Below the pieces are notes generated by a model, which was given only the letters and a program-made list of their open reading frames with translations, was not told the origin of the DNA and did no database searches. The position numbers were made by a program, and so were the translations under genes. A stretch of 23,501 nucleotides of DNA from Acidobacteriota bacterium (lineage in GTDB: Bacteria; Acidobacteriota; Terriglobia; Terriglobales; Acidobacteriaceae), in the NCBI GenBank assembly GCA_021780095.1, contig JAJXZK010000057.1, forward strand, positions 1 through 23,501, in the 5' to 3' direction. Below are positions 1-7,833 of the stretch, in pieces; the stretch's first letter is position 1; each line of letters starts with the position of its first letter.

Positions 1-710
1 TAAGGTAAATGGATGGCGCCGAAGACAACCGCGCTGGTGATTCCCAAAATCAACATCAGGGCCAGTTGCCCCAGCAGCCAGCGACCCATACGTTCCGCTG
101 CGCGTTGAAGAGTCTCGTCCAGCCGGTCGCGGCGAAAGGAAGGGACAAGGGAAAGGAACCATTTATAGACATGCTCGCCTTCGGCCAGGAAGTAGATGGT
201 GAGGACAATGCCCGTGATGATTTCGAAAAGTTTAGCGGCCCAATTGCTGACCGAGGAGAGAAACACCCCAGCATTCTGGGCGGTGTCTTGCTTCAAGCGG
301 GCTTCGACGGCGGTGAGGTTCATTTCCCGCAGCACGGGAAGGCTTCCAATCTTTTGCAGGTATCCGGGGCTGCGACCGGGAAGAGCTTTCACAAATGTAG
401 CCAACTCGCGCACAACCGGGGGCAGGGTAAGCGTCAGGAAGAGCGTGACCGAGCCCACCAACGCCACCATGATGATGAGGATGGCAATGCCGTGGCCGGG
501 GCGCCATTTGCGGATGCGGAGCCGCTGCACGCCGCGCACAACCGGCATAAGAACAATGGCTGCGAGAGCGCTGACGTAGAGCAGGACCAACACCTCGCGC
601 AGCACCCATGCGAGATAGATGGCGATGGCAATGGCGAACGCAAACAGGATATTGGCGCGCACGCTGGCATTTGAGGTGGGACAGGTCGGCGGCAATGGGG
701 TGTCTTTCAT
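1..710 (-). CDS. AI-2E family transporter (permease), C-terminus cut by window edge
   Basis: The minus-strand frame from the ATG at 710 reads about 236 residues with no stop before the left edge. After a short polar N-terminus there are two closely spaced hydrophobic segments (about residues 20-36 and 41-60), a third at about 74-100 ending in LTLPPVV, an amphipathic soluble region, and then further membrane helices (IITGIVLTIYFLAEGE and LLGQLALMLILGI). This arrangement, with the LAEGE-like and GQL signatures, is typical of the AI-2E/PerM family, polytopic inner-membrane proteins whose substrates are mostly unknown; a few act as exporters or Na+/H+ antiporters. The family usually has about 340-400 residues, so roughly one third is missing. 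The ATG overlaps the aroK stop codon (ATGA), so the two are probably translationally coupled. The family call is fairly certain; transport of AI-2 itself should not be assumed. Confidence 0.85.
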   Translation of the reverse strand, partial: MKDTPLPPTCPTSNASVRANILFAFAIAIAIYLAWVLREVLVLLYVSALAAIVLMPVVRGVQRLRIRKWRPGHGIAILIIMVALVGSVTLFLTLTLPPVVRELATFVKALPGRSPGYLQKIGSLPVLREMNLTAVEARLKQDTAQNAGVFLSSVSNWAAKLFEIITGIVLTIYFLAEGEHVYKWFLSLVPSFRRDRLDETLQRAAERMGRWLLGQLALMLILGITSAVVFGAIHLP

Positions 711-1222
711 CGATTTGTCACCCTCTCGGAAGCGCTGTTCCAGCGAGCCAGAATGGCGGTCACAAGTTCGTCCAAGGTTTTGCCGGTAGTATCGATCGTC
801 CAGTCCGCCAGTTCATACAGCGGGCGTCTTCGTTGAAACCGCTCGGTCAGCTCCGCACGCTTTTCAAGGATAGGCCGTCGAACCGCTTTTCGATGCCGTT
901 GTTGTTCCTCGCAGCGCTCGATGAGCACCTCCAGCGGGGCGGCGAGGTAGAGGAGCAGGGTGGCGTCGTCCTGCCGGATGCGCTGCCGGTTGGCCGCGGT
1001 TTCAATGGCGCCGCCGCCCAGGGCAAGAACGATATTTTCCCGGTGCAAGGTTGTGGCGAGCGCGTGTTGTTCCAGTTCACGGAAGCGGGCCTCTCCGATG
1101 GAGTCGAAGATCTGGGCGATGCTTTGCTGCTGGTCGCGCACGATTTCGTCGTCCAAGTCAATAAAGGACCAGCCAAGGCGCTTCGCAAGACGAGGGCCCA
1201 GCGTGCTTTTGCCCGCACCCAT
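707..1222 (-). CDS. aroK: Shikimate kinase (start uncertain)
   Basis: Shikimate kinase phosphorylates shikimate with ATP in the cytoplasmic chorismate pathway. The Walker A loop GAGKST is at residues 2-7 of this reading. It is followed by the shikimate-binding FIDLDDEI (about 20-27), the FRELE segment, the LALGGGAI loop, and an Arg-rich lid region ahead of RRPILEK. From the ATG at 1222 the protein has 171 residues, but the preceding in-frame codons encode RIVLTGF, the first beta strand and the start of the P-loop that every family member needs. No ATG, GTG or TTG exists between that strand and the upstream in-frame stop near 1324. The real start is therefore probably non-standard, for example ATT at 1285, about 11 nt after GGAGGGG, or CTG at 1234. 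The gene lies downstream of the anti-sigma gene and overlaps the permease gene by ATGA. Chorismate made here feeds the prephenate dehydratase step encoded at 17671. Confidence 0.9.
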   Translation of the reverse strand: MGAGKSTLGPRLAKRLGWSFIDLDDEIVRDQQQSIAQIFDSIGEARFRELEQHALATTLHRENIVLALGGGAIETAANRQRIRQDDATLLLYLAAPLEVLIERCEEQQRHRKAVRRPILEKRAELTERFQRRRPLYELADWTIDTTGKTLDELVTAILARWNSASERVTNR

Positions 1223-1300
1223 GAATCCTGTCAGAACAATGCGTTTGGGCGAGAGAACTCGGCCCGTCCTGGACTGTGACGAAATGTGAACGGCTGCCCC

Positions 1301-1319
1301 TCCAGCAATCTTTGCTGGA
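1301..1319. repeat. Perfect hairpin in the aroK leader
   Basis: TCCAGCAA (1301-1308) and TTGCTGGA (1312-1319) form an 8-bp perfect stem with a 3-nt loop, between the anti-sigma gene and aroK. On the minus strand, the direction of the operon, it is followed by GGGG rather than a T run, so it is not an ordinary terminator there. The 3' arm supplies the first bases of GGAGGGG, the only Shine-Dalgarno-like sequence upstream of aroK. The stem could therefore hide the ribosome binding site or stabilise processed mRNA ends. A short TTTT follows on the plus strand, but no plus-strand gene ends here. Confidence 0.5.
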
Positions 1320-1371
1320 TTTTAAATGAGACGGAACGGCTTTCGCGGACAAGTTTCCATGGACACGCGGG

Positions 1372-1635
1372 TCAGGAACTTTTGTTGCCACCCTTCGGCT
1401 CCCTGGCGAGCGCGTGTTGAATATTGTCCCAGACGGCGGGACTAGGGTCGTGGATGGGCAGCAACAATTTCGCTTGCGCGGCGATGTATTCCAAATCGCG
1501 CACCAGTGCAGAACAGTTCTTGCAGGATTGCAGGTGAGCATGATCCAGCAGGTCCTGCTCAGAATCGAAGAGATCCGGCAGTTGCTGCTGGAATTCGTCG
1601 CAATCTTGTGGCGTGTGGGTCTGCTTGGATGTCAT
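1372..1635 (-). CDS. Zinc-finger anti-sigma factor, soluble, partner of the adjacent ECF sigma factor
   Basis: This 87-residue protein carries a Cys near the N-terminus (DCDEF) and the motif H-x3-C-x2-C (HLQSCKNC, about residues 34-41). Together these are the hallmark of zinc-binding anti-sigma domains (ZAS/zf-HC2) that hold an ECF sigma factor inactive. The rest is acidic and helical, and there is no membrane-spanning segment, so it should be cytoplasmic and may respond to a redox or other internal signal rather than act through membrane proteolysis. Its ATG overlaps the sigma factor stop codon (ATGA), which suggests coupled translation and balanced amounts of the two proteins. The family assignment rests on the metal motif and the neighbour. 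The signal it senses cannot be read from the sequence. Confidence 0.85.
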   Translation of the reverse strand: MTSKQTHTPQDCDEFQQQLPDLFDSEQDLLDHAHLQSCKNCSALVRDLEYIAAQAKLLLPIHDPSPAVWDNIQHALAREPKGGNKSS

Positions 1636-2315
1636 GCGTCCACCTTCCCGTTCGTGTCCTGACGCAACAAGTTGCGAAGGCGCATGCGGGCTTTGTGTAG
1701 TTGAGATTTGCTGTTACCGATGGAGCACTGCAGCATTCCTGCAATTTCATTGTGCTCATAGCCTTCCACATCGTGCAGTACGAAAACCATGCGATATCCC
1801 GGCGGCAATTCTTCGACGGCTCTTTCCAGGGTGACGCGATCGATAGAGCCTGAGAGAGTGAGATCGCGCGTACCGAAATCCTTGCGCGGTCCATCTTCCT
1901 GCGAGGGTTCCAGCGTTTCCTCGAGCGAGACCAACGGCAGACCTTTTTTACGCAGATGCATCAGCACCACGTTGACGGCCATTCGATGCAGCCAGGTGGA
2001 GAAGGCTGAATCGCCGCGAAAGGTGCTGATTTTGCGATGCAACTGCAAAAATGCCTCCTGAGTCAGGTCTTCCGCCTCTGCTACATTACCCAGCATCCGC
2101 AGGCAGAGCGAGTACACCCGGCGCTTGTGCATGTTGTAGAGAATCTCAAACGATGCTCCATCTCCTTGCTGGGCTGCCGCAATTGCCGCCAGTTCTCCGG
2201 CGATCGGGGGATTGCGACGCTGTTGCTGCTGTACGGGTCTAGCTTCCGCCGTCAATGGCTGGGAGGGGGTGGGTGACGGCATCTTCTCGGCAGTTCGCAA
2301 TGTATTTTTTCTCAT
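1632..2315 (-). CDS. ECF RNA polymerase sigma factor (RpoE-like)
   Basis: This group 4 sigma-70 factor directs RNA polymerase to stress or envelope promoters. After a low-complexity Pro/Gln N-terminal tail comes region 2 ([20 protein letters not shown], then [18 protein letters not shown] and the WLHRMAVNV helix). A charged linker follows, then region 4 with the helix-turn-helix ([48 protein letters not shown]). The frame stays open far upstream into the thiF gene, but the sequence there has no sigma character. Plausible starts are the ATGs at 2366, 2315 and 2282, none with a strong Shine-Dalgarno. I use 2315 (227 residues). The stop overlaps the anti-sigma ATG. The 67-118 nt gap from thiF contains an ECF-like promoter candidate, consistent with autoregulation. 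Confidence 0.9.
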   Translation of the reverse strand: MRKNTLRTAEKMPSPTPSQPLTAEARPVQQQQRRNPPIAGELAAIAAAQQGDGASFEILYNMHKRRVYSLCLRMLGNVAEAEDLTQEAFLQLHRKISTFRGDSAFSTWLHRMAVNVVLMHLRKKGLPLVSLEETLEPSQEDGPRKDFGTRDLTLSGSIDRVTLERAVEELPPGYRMVFVLHDVEGYEHNEIAGMLQCSIGNSKSQLHKARMRLRNLLRQDTNGKVDA

Positions 2316-2390
2316 TGAGTCCGAATGCGTTCTGCCCTTCCCTGAATCTTGATTGGAATCTTCCATAATGCGTGCTGTGATAGCTCCGTG

Positions 2391-2422
2391 TCTTAGAGGG
2401 TTATGGCTTCGCAAGGGTTGCC
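2391..2422 (-). promoter_or_regulatory. Candidate ECF-type promoter upstream of the sigma gene
   Basis: On the minus strand, GGCAACC (2422-2416) is followed after 18 nt by TCTAAGA (2397-2391). The AAC core and TCTAA resemble RpoE-type -35 and -10 elements, with spacing one base longer than the usual 18 nt from AAC to TC. The same GCAACC/TCTAAGA pair occurs upstream of lon. The position, about 75 nt before the chosen sigma start, fits an autoregulated promoter. It is based on eye matching only. Confidence 0.3.
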
Positions 2423-2433
2423 CGGGCCGGGAT

Positions 2434-3477
2434 TTAGCTGCCCACGAAGCGAGAATAGAGACTGCGTGCAAGCCCGACATCCGTTGTCCCCTGGATAATG
2501 GCACGACCATCCTTAAATATTGTGATGCGATGTTGGCCTCGGTCGAAGCGCAGCAGCGTATCATTCGAGCGAACCGAACCGTGGGCTTCCAGTTTGCGGG
2601 TGAGCTCGGCGAAGTCGATGGGGCGATGATGTTCGTGAATTTGAACGGAGTTTCTGCCGCAGAGCGTGATCTGAGGGCGTCCAACTCCGCCGAGATGTGG
2701 AAATTGATGCTGCGCACAGACGGAGCAGGCGGATCGCGGCCGCGAGGTGTCAATTTCGGAGATTTCATTGCTCCACACATCGCAGGAAAAAAGCGTGCGC
2801 CGCAAATGATCGTGGGCGCCGACGATCCACTTGATCGCCTCGACAGATTCCAGCGAGGCTGCCAGGTTTACGGCGGGATTCAAAATACCGCTGGTGTCGC
2901 AGGTCTCGACGATGCCAGACGGCGGCTCGGGAAAGATGCAGGCGAGGCAGGCGGTGACGCCGGGCAGAATATTCATGGTGACGGCGTAGGAGCCGACCGC
3001 GCCGGCATAAATCCACGGCTTATTCTGTTCGACGGCGTAGTCGTTTAGCAGATAGCGGGTCTCGAAATTGTCGGTTGCATCCAGCACCAGCTGCGCGTCG
3101 GCCAGGATGGCGTGGATGTTGGCGGGCACCAGGTCGGCGACATGGGCGTGGACCTGGGTGTGGCTATTGAATTCGGCGATGCGGCGGCGGGCAGCCTCCG
3201 CTTTGGGCAAGCCTTCGGCAGCGTCTTCTTCCTGGAACAGCACTTGCCGCTGCAGATTGCTCCATTCGACATAGTCGCGATCAACCAGCGTCAACGCTCC
3301 AACCCCGGCGCGCGCCAGAAGGCCGGCGACGGCTGCTCCAGTGGCTCCGCAGCCAACGATGGCCACATGGGCGGCGAAGAGCTTTTGCTGACCCTGCTCT
3401 CCGATGCCTGAAAACAGAATCTGGCGGGAATAGCGATCCTGCGAGGAAGAGAAGGCGGAGTTGAGAGCGACAACCAT
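2434..3477 (-). CDS. ThiF/MoeB/HesA-family E1-like adenylyltransferase
   Basis: Enzymes of this family adenylate the C-terminal Gly-Gly of a ubiquitin-like sulfur carrier (ThiS or MoaD) for thiamine or molybdopterin synthesis. The 347 residues open with the typical [20 protein letters not shown], followed by the nucleotide-binding [21 protein letters not shown]. Next come the [14 protein letters not shown] segment, the [15 protein letters not shown] magnesium/ATP loop, a zinc CxxC (CLAC), the catalytic-cysteine region ETCDTSGIL, and a second CxxC (CSVC). A C-terminal tail of about 80 residues (LCGRNSVQI to [11 protein letters not shown]) matches the long form seen in Bacillus-type ThiF; there is no rhodanese domain. 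ThiF and MoeB cannot be separated with confidence. No thiS lies in the window, but a MoaD domain is encoded at 21734. The start follows an AAAGAGA site. Confidence 0.9.
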   Translation of the reverse strand: MVVALNSAFSSSQDRYSRQILFSGIGEQGQQKLFAAHVAIVGCGATGAAVAGLLARAGVGALTLVDRDYVEWSNLQRQVLFQEEDAAEGLPKAEAARRRIAEFNSHTQVHAHVADLVPANIHAILADAQLVLDATDNFETRYLLNDYAVEQNKPWIYAGAVGSYAVTMNILPGVTACLACIFPEPPSGIVETCDTSGILNPAVNLAASLESVEAIKWIVGAHDHLRRTLFSCDVWSNEISEIDTSRPRSACSVCAQHQFPHLGGVGRPQITLCGRNSVQIHEHHRPIDFAELTRKLEAHGSVRSNDTLLRFDRGQHRITIFKDGRAIIQGTTDVGLARSLYSRFVGS

Positions 3478-3491
3478 TTCTCTTTCAGTAT

Positions 3492-3519
3492 ATGGAAGGG
3501 ATCAGGGGGAATGAGTTCC
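3492..3519 (-). promoter_or_regulatory. Weak candidate ECF-type promoter upstream of the E1 gene
   Basis: Minus-strand GGAACT (3519-3514), a good RpoE-type -35 core, is followed at 18 nt from AAC by TCCAT (3496-3492). Only the TC and one further base fit the usual TCTGA/TCTAA. A TATACT lies just downstream and overlaps the -10 position, so a housekeeping promoter is an alternative. Predicted leaders would be very short. Confidence 0.2.
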
Positions 3520-3577
3520 TAGCGGGGGCGGCTTAGCTGGGAGAATTGCAGGTGCGAACTTGCTGGGCGCGCGGTGA

Positions 3578-3605
3578 GGAACATCTTTCTTCACTTTGGG
3601 TTTGA
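3578..3605 (+). promoter_or_regulatory. Candidate ECF-type promoter upstream of the Omp85 operon
   Basis: GGAACA (3578-3583) is followed at exactly 18 nt from AAC by TTTGA (3601-3605), one base from TCTGA. In Escherichia coli the RpoE sigma factor drives bamA and other outer-membrane assembly genes, so the biology fits, but the -10 match is imperfect. Transcription would begin near 3612, just before the palindrome at 3616. Confidence 0.25.
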
Positions 3606-3615
3606 AAAAAATTGA

Positions 3616-3634
3616 TCCGGATTGAATATCCGGA
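3616..3634. repeat. Palindrome in the Omp85 leader/promoter region
   Basis: TCCGGAT (3616-3622) and ATCCGGA (3628-3634) are perfect 7-bp inverted arms around TGAAT, about 100 nt before the first possible Omp85 start. It may be an operator for a dimeric regulator, or a 5' stem in the mRNA. A second palindrome built on CGGATC/GATCCG lies upstream of the efflux gene at 15715-15733. Confidence 0.4.
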
Positions 3635-3736
3635 CAAGACGAGGGACACAGAGGTTGCGTATGCTAACGATAAGGCAAACGGAGTTTCTCGATCACCGTA
3701 CTCCAAGGCAAACTGGGTCCGTCGATCCATCGTCGA

Positions 3737-6700
3737 GTGTCTGGAACCCGAGGACTTGCTGTCGGAAAAATCAATCCCTGCGGCGACGGTTCTGGACGGA
3801 CTGTTCATGGAACTATTTCTTTGCAAAAAAACCATCCACATCCTGGATTCGCCAGTTTGCAGTGGATCGCGCGATTCGGGCTCTGCGCCATTGGAATCGG
3901 GTTGGGTACGGTGGCGTGGGCCGCAGTTGGGAGCCCCCAGGCGCAAGAGGCGAGAACTTCGCCGAAGACCAGCGCGACCACGAGAACCGCCGGCGCAAGT
4001 TCGACCATTCAGCGAAGCCCGGTATTTCTGCGATATCGCGACCTGAAGACCTGGTATGGCCTGCCGGTGCACTCCGTTGCGTTTCGAGGCGTTTCCGATC
4101 AGGATCTGACTGGAGTGAAAGATCAGCTTGCGCTGCAGCCGGGCAAAAAATTAACCGAAGAGGACGTCAAGGAGAGTCTGCATGCGTTGTTCGCGACCGG
4201 ACTCTACCGCAGCATTGTGGCCGAGGGAGTAGAAACCGGCGGTCAGGTCACCGTCACGTTCGATGGCGTACCGCAACTGTTTCTACGCCGGCTGTACATC
4301 CAAGGGATGAAGCAGGACATCCTGGCGGCACAGATCCAGCGAGCCACCCGTCTTGACCTGGGAGAGTCATTCACGGCGCAGGAACTAGACCAGGCCACAG
4401 AACACCTGCGGCACGCGCTGGACCGCAACGGATTCCATGCCGCCACGGCGTCGGTAAAGACAGTCTCGGCGGGTGGGCGCCATTTGGTGGATGTGATCTA
4501 CACCGTGAACGCGGGGCGGCAAGCGAAAGTGGGCGCGGTGGAGGCCACTGGAGCGACGGCGCTGACGGATAAGGAATTCCGCAAGATCGCAAAGCTGAAG
4601 CAGGGCTCGACAGTCACGGCGAACACGGTACCGCGAGCGCTGACGAAGTTGCGCAAACAGTATCAAAAGCAAAACAGGCTGGAGGCGACGGTACGAGCGG
4701 GACCGGAGACGTTCAACGCGGCAACCAACTCAGTCGATTTTCAGTTCCAGGTGAATCGCGGTCCGGTGGTGCGCATCAGCGCGACCGGGGCCAAGATTTC
4801 GCAGCGCGATGTGAAGCGGCTGATCCCTGTCTATGACGAGGGCGCGGTCGACCCGGATCTGCTGGATGAAGGCGACGGCAATCTTCGCAATCACTTTCAG
4901 AAGAAGGGCTATTTCGACGTGCATGTAACGCATGTGGTGGAGGAGCCTGGGCCGAATGAAGAGAACATTATTTACAAGATTCATCCTGGAACTCCGCACA
5001 AGGTGGTGTCGGTCACGGTGACCGGCAACCATTATTTCGATCGCAGCGTTGTGAAGGAACGGTTGGCGGTGCAGGCTGCGGATCGCGTGAACTCGCACGG
5101 AATTTACAGCCAGCAGTTGCAGGCGCAGGACGTCGCGGCGATCCAAGCTCTGTACAAGAGCAATGGCTTCGGCAATGTCACGGTCACTCCGGTGGTCACT
5201 GACTCGGATGCCATACCGGGGGCGCCGAAGGCGAAGGTGGCGGTTGTTCGCGTGACTTACGAAATCCACGAGGGCATACAACAGAAGATTGGCCGGGTGG
5301 AACTGAGCGGCGTGCAGAAGGTGTCGAAGGTTACCTTGCTGGAGCAGATGAATACGCGGTCGGGCGAACCGTTTTCTTTAACCACGCTGGCCGGCGACCG
5401 CCTGCAGCTCTTCGATTACTACTACCGGCATGGATTTTCTCAGGTCGAACTGGAATTTGAGCAGCATCCCGATCCGAGCGATCCAAACCGCATCGATATC
5501 GATGTGCGGGTGCACGAAGGCAATCCTTTTTACGTGAATCATGTGCTGATCAGTGGACTGCATTACACGAAGCCTCGTGTGGTGGACAAAGTGATGGAGG
5601 TAAAAGCCGGCGATCCGCTGAACCGCAACGCAATTCTGGACACGCAACGGCGACTCTACAACCTGGCGCTGTTCAGCGAAGTGGATACCGGCATTGTGAA
5701 CCCGCGCGGGACACAGCCTCGGAAAGATGTACTGGTGAATGTGACCGAGGCGCATCGCTGGAACTACGACTACGGTTTTGGATTTGAAGTGCAGACGGGC
5801 AATCCGCAAACCAATTGTCCGTCTGCGGCGTCGCTGATTGAGTTAGGCGTCGCCAATCCAAATTCCTTCGCGTGCAGCCCGAACGGGAAATTCGGAGTAA
5901 GCCCGCGTGTTTCCTTCGACGTAAGCCGAATCAACCTTGGCGGCCGGAACCGCACCATCAGCCTGCAGACGGCGTATGGCACGCTGGAACAGCAGGCTGT
6001 CATGACCTATAACGTACCCAAGTTTTACGACCACAAGACGTTCGACTTTTCCATCTCCGGCGGGTATGTCAGCAATCAAAATGTGACGACGTACGAGGCT
6101 TCGACCTTGAGCGGCTCGGTGGTGTTTACGGAACGTCCGAACAAGGCCAATACGCTGATCTACTCGATGACATATCGCTATGTGTACGTGAATCCGAACA
6201 GCCTGCAGGTGAGCGCAGAGTTGATTCCGCTGCTGTCGCAGCCGACACGGGTCAGCGGGCCAGGAATCACATGGGTGCACGACACGCGCAACAATCCGCT
6301 GGACGCGACCAGCGGCTGGTATCTTTCGGCGCAGCAATTTTTCGCGTGGGAAGGATTCGCGTCGCAGGCGAATTTCAATCGAGTGGATGTCACGGAGTCG
6401 AACTATTACCGGCTCAACAAAGAGAACTGGATTCTGGCGCGTAGCACGCGCATCGGGTTTGAAAATACCTACGGCGATCCTTCTTACAATTTGATTCCGC
6501 TGCCGGAACGACTCTATGCCGGCGGCGCCACGTCGCACCGCGGTTTCTCCATCAATGCGGCTGGTCCGCGCGATTTGCAGACGGGCTTCCCGGTGGGCGG
6601 TTCGGGAGCATTTGTGAACAGCACGGAGCTGCGCATTCCACCCGTGCCGCTGCCAATGATTGGAAACAATCTTGGCTTCGTGGTTTTTGAAGACCTGGGT

Positions 6701-7024
6701 AATGTGTTTCAGAATGCGTCGGATATTTTTCCGTCGCTGCTCCGGTTCTATCAACCGAATGTAAAGACCTGCTATAACTTGGTGGGTCCGGAAGGAACCT
6801 GCAACTTTAATTACGATTCGCAGGCCGCGGGTCTGGGGTTGCGTTACAAGACACCGGTAGGGCCAATCCGCCTGGATTTCAGCTATAACATGAATCCAAC
6901 GGTATACCCGGTAGTGAGCGATCCGAGCCTAATAGGGGCCAAGTTGGATTACAACGGCCAGCCCCCGTATGTTGGCAACTCCGGCCACTTTAACTTCTTC
7001 TTTAGCATCGGGCAGTCGTTTTGA
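3737..7024 (+). CDS. Omp85-family outer-membrane assembly protein (BamA/TamA-like) with seven POTRA-like repeats
   Basis: Proteins of this family insert beta-barrel proteins, or with TamB move material, at the outer membrane. A secretion signal is visible as a basic/His stretch then FGLCAIGIGLGTVAWA (about residues 47-62). Seven POTRA-like repeats follow, starting near residues 113, 181, 263, 345, 421, 516 and 599; most open with a strand resembling V..V.V.G and carry a conserved Y/GF turn. A barrel of about 420 residues starts near 676. It contains the family's RGF motif (residues 935-937, in GGATSHRGFS) and ends in Phe, as outer-membrane barrels do. BamA normally has five POTRAs and TamA three. 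The GTG at 3737 is the longest start; a TTG at 3821 (residue 29), which begins right at the signal peptide, is equally plausible. It heads an operon with the SurA-like and tamB-like genes. Confidence 0.9.
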   Translation: MSGTRGLAVGKINPCGDGSGRTVHGTISLQKNHPHPGFASLQWIARFGLCAIGIGLGTVAWAAVGSPQAQEARTSPKTSATTRTAGASSTIQRSPVFLRYRDLKTWYGLPVHSVAFRGVSDQDLTGVKDQLALQPGKKLTEEDVKESLHALFATGLYRSIVAEGVETGGQVTVTFDGVPQLFLRRLYIQGMKQDILAAQIQRATRLDLGESFTAQELDQATEHLRHALDRNGFHAATASVKTVSAGGRHLVDVIYTVNAGRQAKVGAVEATGATALTDKEFRKIAKLKQGSTVTANTVPRALTKLRKQYQKQNRLEATVRAGPETFNAATNSVDFQFQVNRGPVVRISATGAKISQRDVKRLIPVYDEGAVDPDLLDEGDGNLRNHFQKKGYFDVHVTHVVEEPGPNEENIIYKIHPGTPHKVVSVTVTGNHYFDRSVVKERLAVQAADRVNSHGIYSQQLQAQDVAAIQALYKSNGFGNVTVTPVVTDSDAIPGAPKAKVAVVRVTYEIHEGIQQKIGRVELSGVQKVSKVTLLEQMNTRSGEPFSLTTLAGDRLQLFDYYYRHGFSQVELEFEQHPDPSDPNRIDIDVRVHEGNPFYVNHVLISGLHYTKPRVVDKVMEVKAGDPLNRNAILDTQRRLYNLALFSEVDTGIVNPRGTQPRKDVLVNVTEAHRWNYDYGFGFEVQTGNPQTNCPSAASLIELGVANPNSFACSPNGKFGVSPRVSFDVSRINLGGRNRTISLQTAYGTLEQQAVMTYNVPKFYDHKTFDFSISGGYVSNQNVTTYEASTLSGSVVFTERPNKANTLIYSMTYRYVYVNPNSLQVSAELIPLLSQPTRVSGPGITWVHDTRNNPLDATSGWYLSAQQFFAWEGFASQANFNRVDVTESNYYRLNKENWILARSTRIGFENTYGDPSYNLIPLPERLYAGGATSHRGFSINAAGPRDLQTGFPVGGSGAFVNSTELRIPPVPLPMIGNNLGFVVFEDLGNVFQNASDIFPSLLRFYQPNVKTCYNLVGPEGTCNFNYDSQAAGLGLRYKTPVGPIRLDFSYNMNPTVYPVVSDPSLIGAKLDYNGQPPYVGNSGHFNFFFSIGQSF

Positions 7025-7035
7025 GGGACAGCGTC

Positions 7036-7833
7036 ATGATCGAGCCGAGGCGCGGAGGAGCGCAGTGCATTCGATCTCGCGGGTTATTGCGCGGGCTGGT
7101 CCTGCTCGGGTGCTTGCTTGGTTTTGGGGTGGTGGCCGAATCGCAGGCGGGGGGGCAAGCGCCTTCGCAACGGATCGCGGTGCTGGATCGCGTGGTTGCC
7201 GATGTGGATGGACAGGCAATTCTGGCCAGCGATGTGGACGATGAAATACGATTTTCCGCGCTGCAGCCTGGGGTTGAACCGTCAGATGATAATACGCCGC
7301 CGAGGGCGCTGAATCGCGTGATCGATCGCGTCTTGATTGACCAGCAGCGGGTGCTGCAGCCTGGGGTTGCGGTGGTGTCGCAGAGGGACGTGGACCAGGC
7401 GATTGACACCATGCGGAAACAGATTTCGGCGGCGACGAACACGGATTGCGAGAGCGACGCGGGATGGAAGGCATTTCTGGCGCAGCACGGATTTACGCCG
7501 GATGAGATTCAGGATCGGATGCGAGAGCGACTGGCGATCCTGAAATTTATCGATGTGCGTTTTGGCGTGGTGGTTCAGGTTTCGAATGCGGACGTCAGAA
7601 ACTACTACGATCAGGTGCTGACGCCGGAGTTGAAGCAGAGCCGGCAGCCGCTTCCGGATTTCAGAACGGTGGCCCCGAGGATTCGCGAGATCCTTCGGCA
7701 GCGGCAGGTAAGCAACATGATCGATGAGTGGCTGAAGAGTCTGCGGGTTGATGGGCACGTGAAGATTCTGGATGCCGCGTATGCAGAAACGGGGAACCAG
7801 GGCGAGAGTCTCACCCGGAAAGGCGGCCAATGA
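7036..7833 (+). CDS. Periplasmic SurA N-terminal-domain-like protein without PPIase domain
   Basis: The 265-residue protein begins with a basic n-region and the hydrophobic stretch LVLLGCLLGFGVVAESQA, a Sec signal. The LLGC triplet looks a little like a lipobox, but hydrophobicity continues past the Cys, so a lipoprotein is less likely. The mature part opens with RIAVLDRVVADVDGQAILASDVDDEIR, the typical first strand and helix of SurA/PpiD-type chaperones. Helical segments follow (LNRVIDRVLIDQQRV, ERLAILKFIDVRFG, SNADVRNYYDQ), ending with TVAPRIREILRQRQV. The parvulin rotamase domain that should follow is absent, so only the chaperone core remains. The ATG at 7036 is preferred, with GAGGGA seven bases upstream; a TTG at 7021 overlapping the Omp85 stop is possible. 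Its stop overlaps the tamB-like ATG. A role in escorting substrates to the neighbouring Omp85 is inferred from context. Confidence 0.8.
   Translation: MIEPRRGGAQCIRSRGLLRGLVLLGCLLGFGVVAESQAGGQAPSQRIAVLDRVVADVDGQAILASDVDDEIRFSALQPGVEPSDDNTPPRALNRVIDRVLIDQQRVLQPGVAVVSQRDVDQAIDTMRKQISAATNTDCESDAGWKAFLAQHGFTPDEIQDRMRERLAILKFIDVRFGVVVQVSNADVRNYYDQVLTPELKQSRQPLPDFRTVAPRIREILRQRQVSNMIDEWLKSLRVDGHVKILDAAYAETGNQGESLTRKGGQ

Noticed and set aside
9..674. Plus-strand frame over the AI-2E permease
   Set aside because: It is the complement of a hydrophobic membrane protein and reads as polar, low-complexity sequence without any family resemblance.
1374..1400. GGAACTT resembling an RpoE-type -35 on the plus strand
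   Set aside because: It lies inside the anti-sigma gene, points away from every nearby gene, and has no matching -10.
2367..2780. N-terminal extension of the sigma factor frame into the E1 gene
   Set aside because: The extension overlaps the C-terminus of the E1 protein and has no sigma-like sequence; starts near 2282-2366 are more reasonable.
3612..4046. Possible small protein upstream of and overlapping the Omp85 signal peptide
   Set aside because: No ribosome binding site or recognisable domain, and the second half is the out-of-frame reading of the Omp85 N-terminus.
5843..6754. Long minus-strand frame opposite the Omp85 barrel (about 303 codons), and similar frames opposite tamB
   Set aside because: Same reasoning: no recognisable domain, composition of a shadow frame, and the plus strand encodes a well-supported protein.
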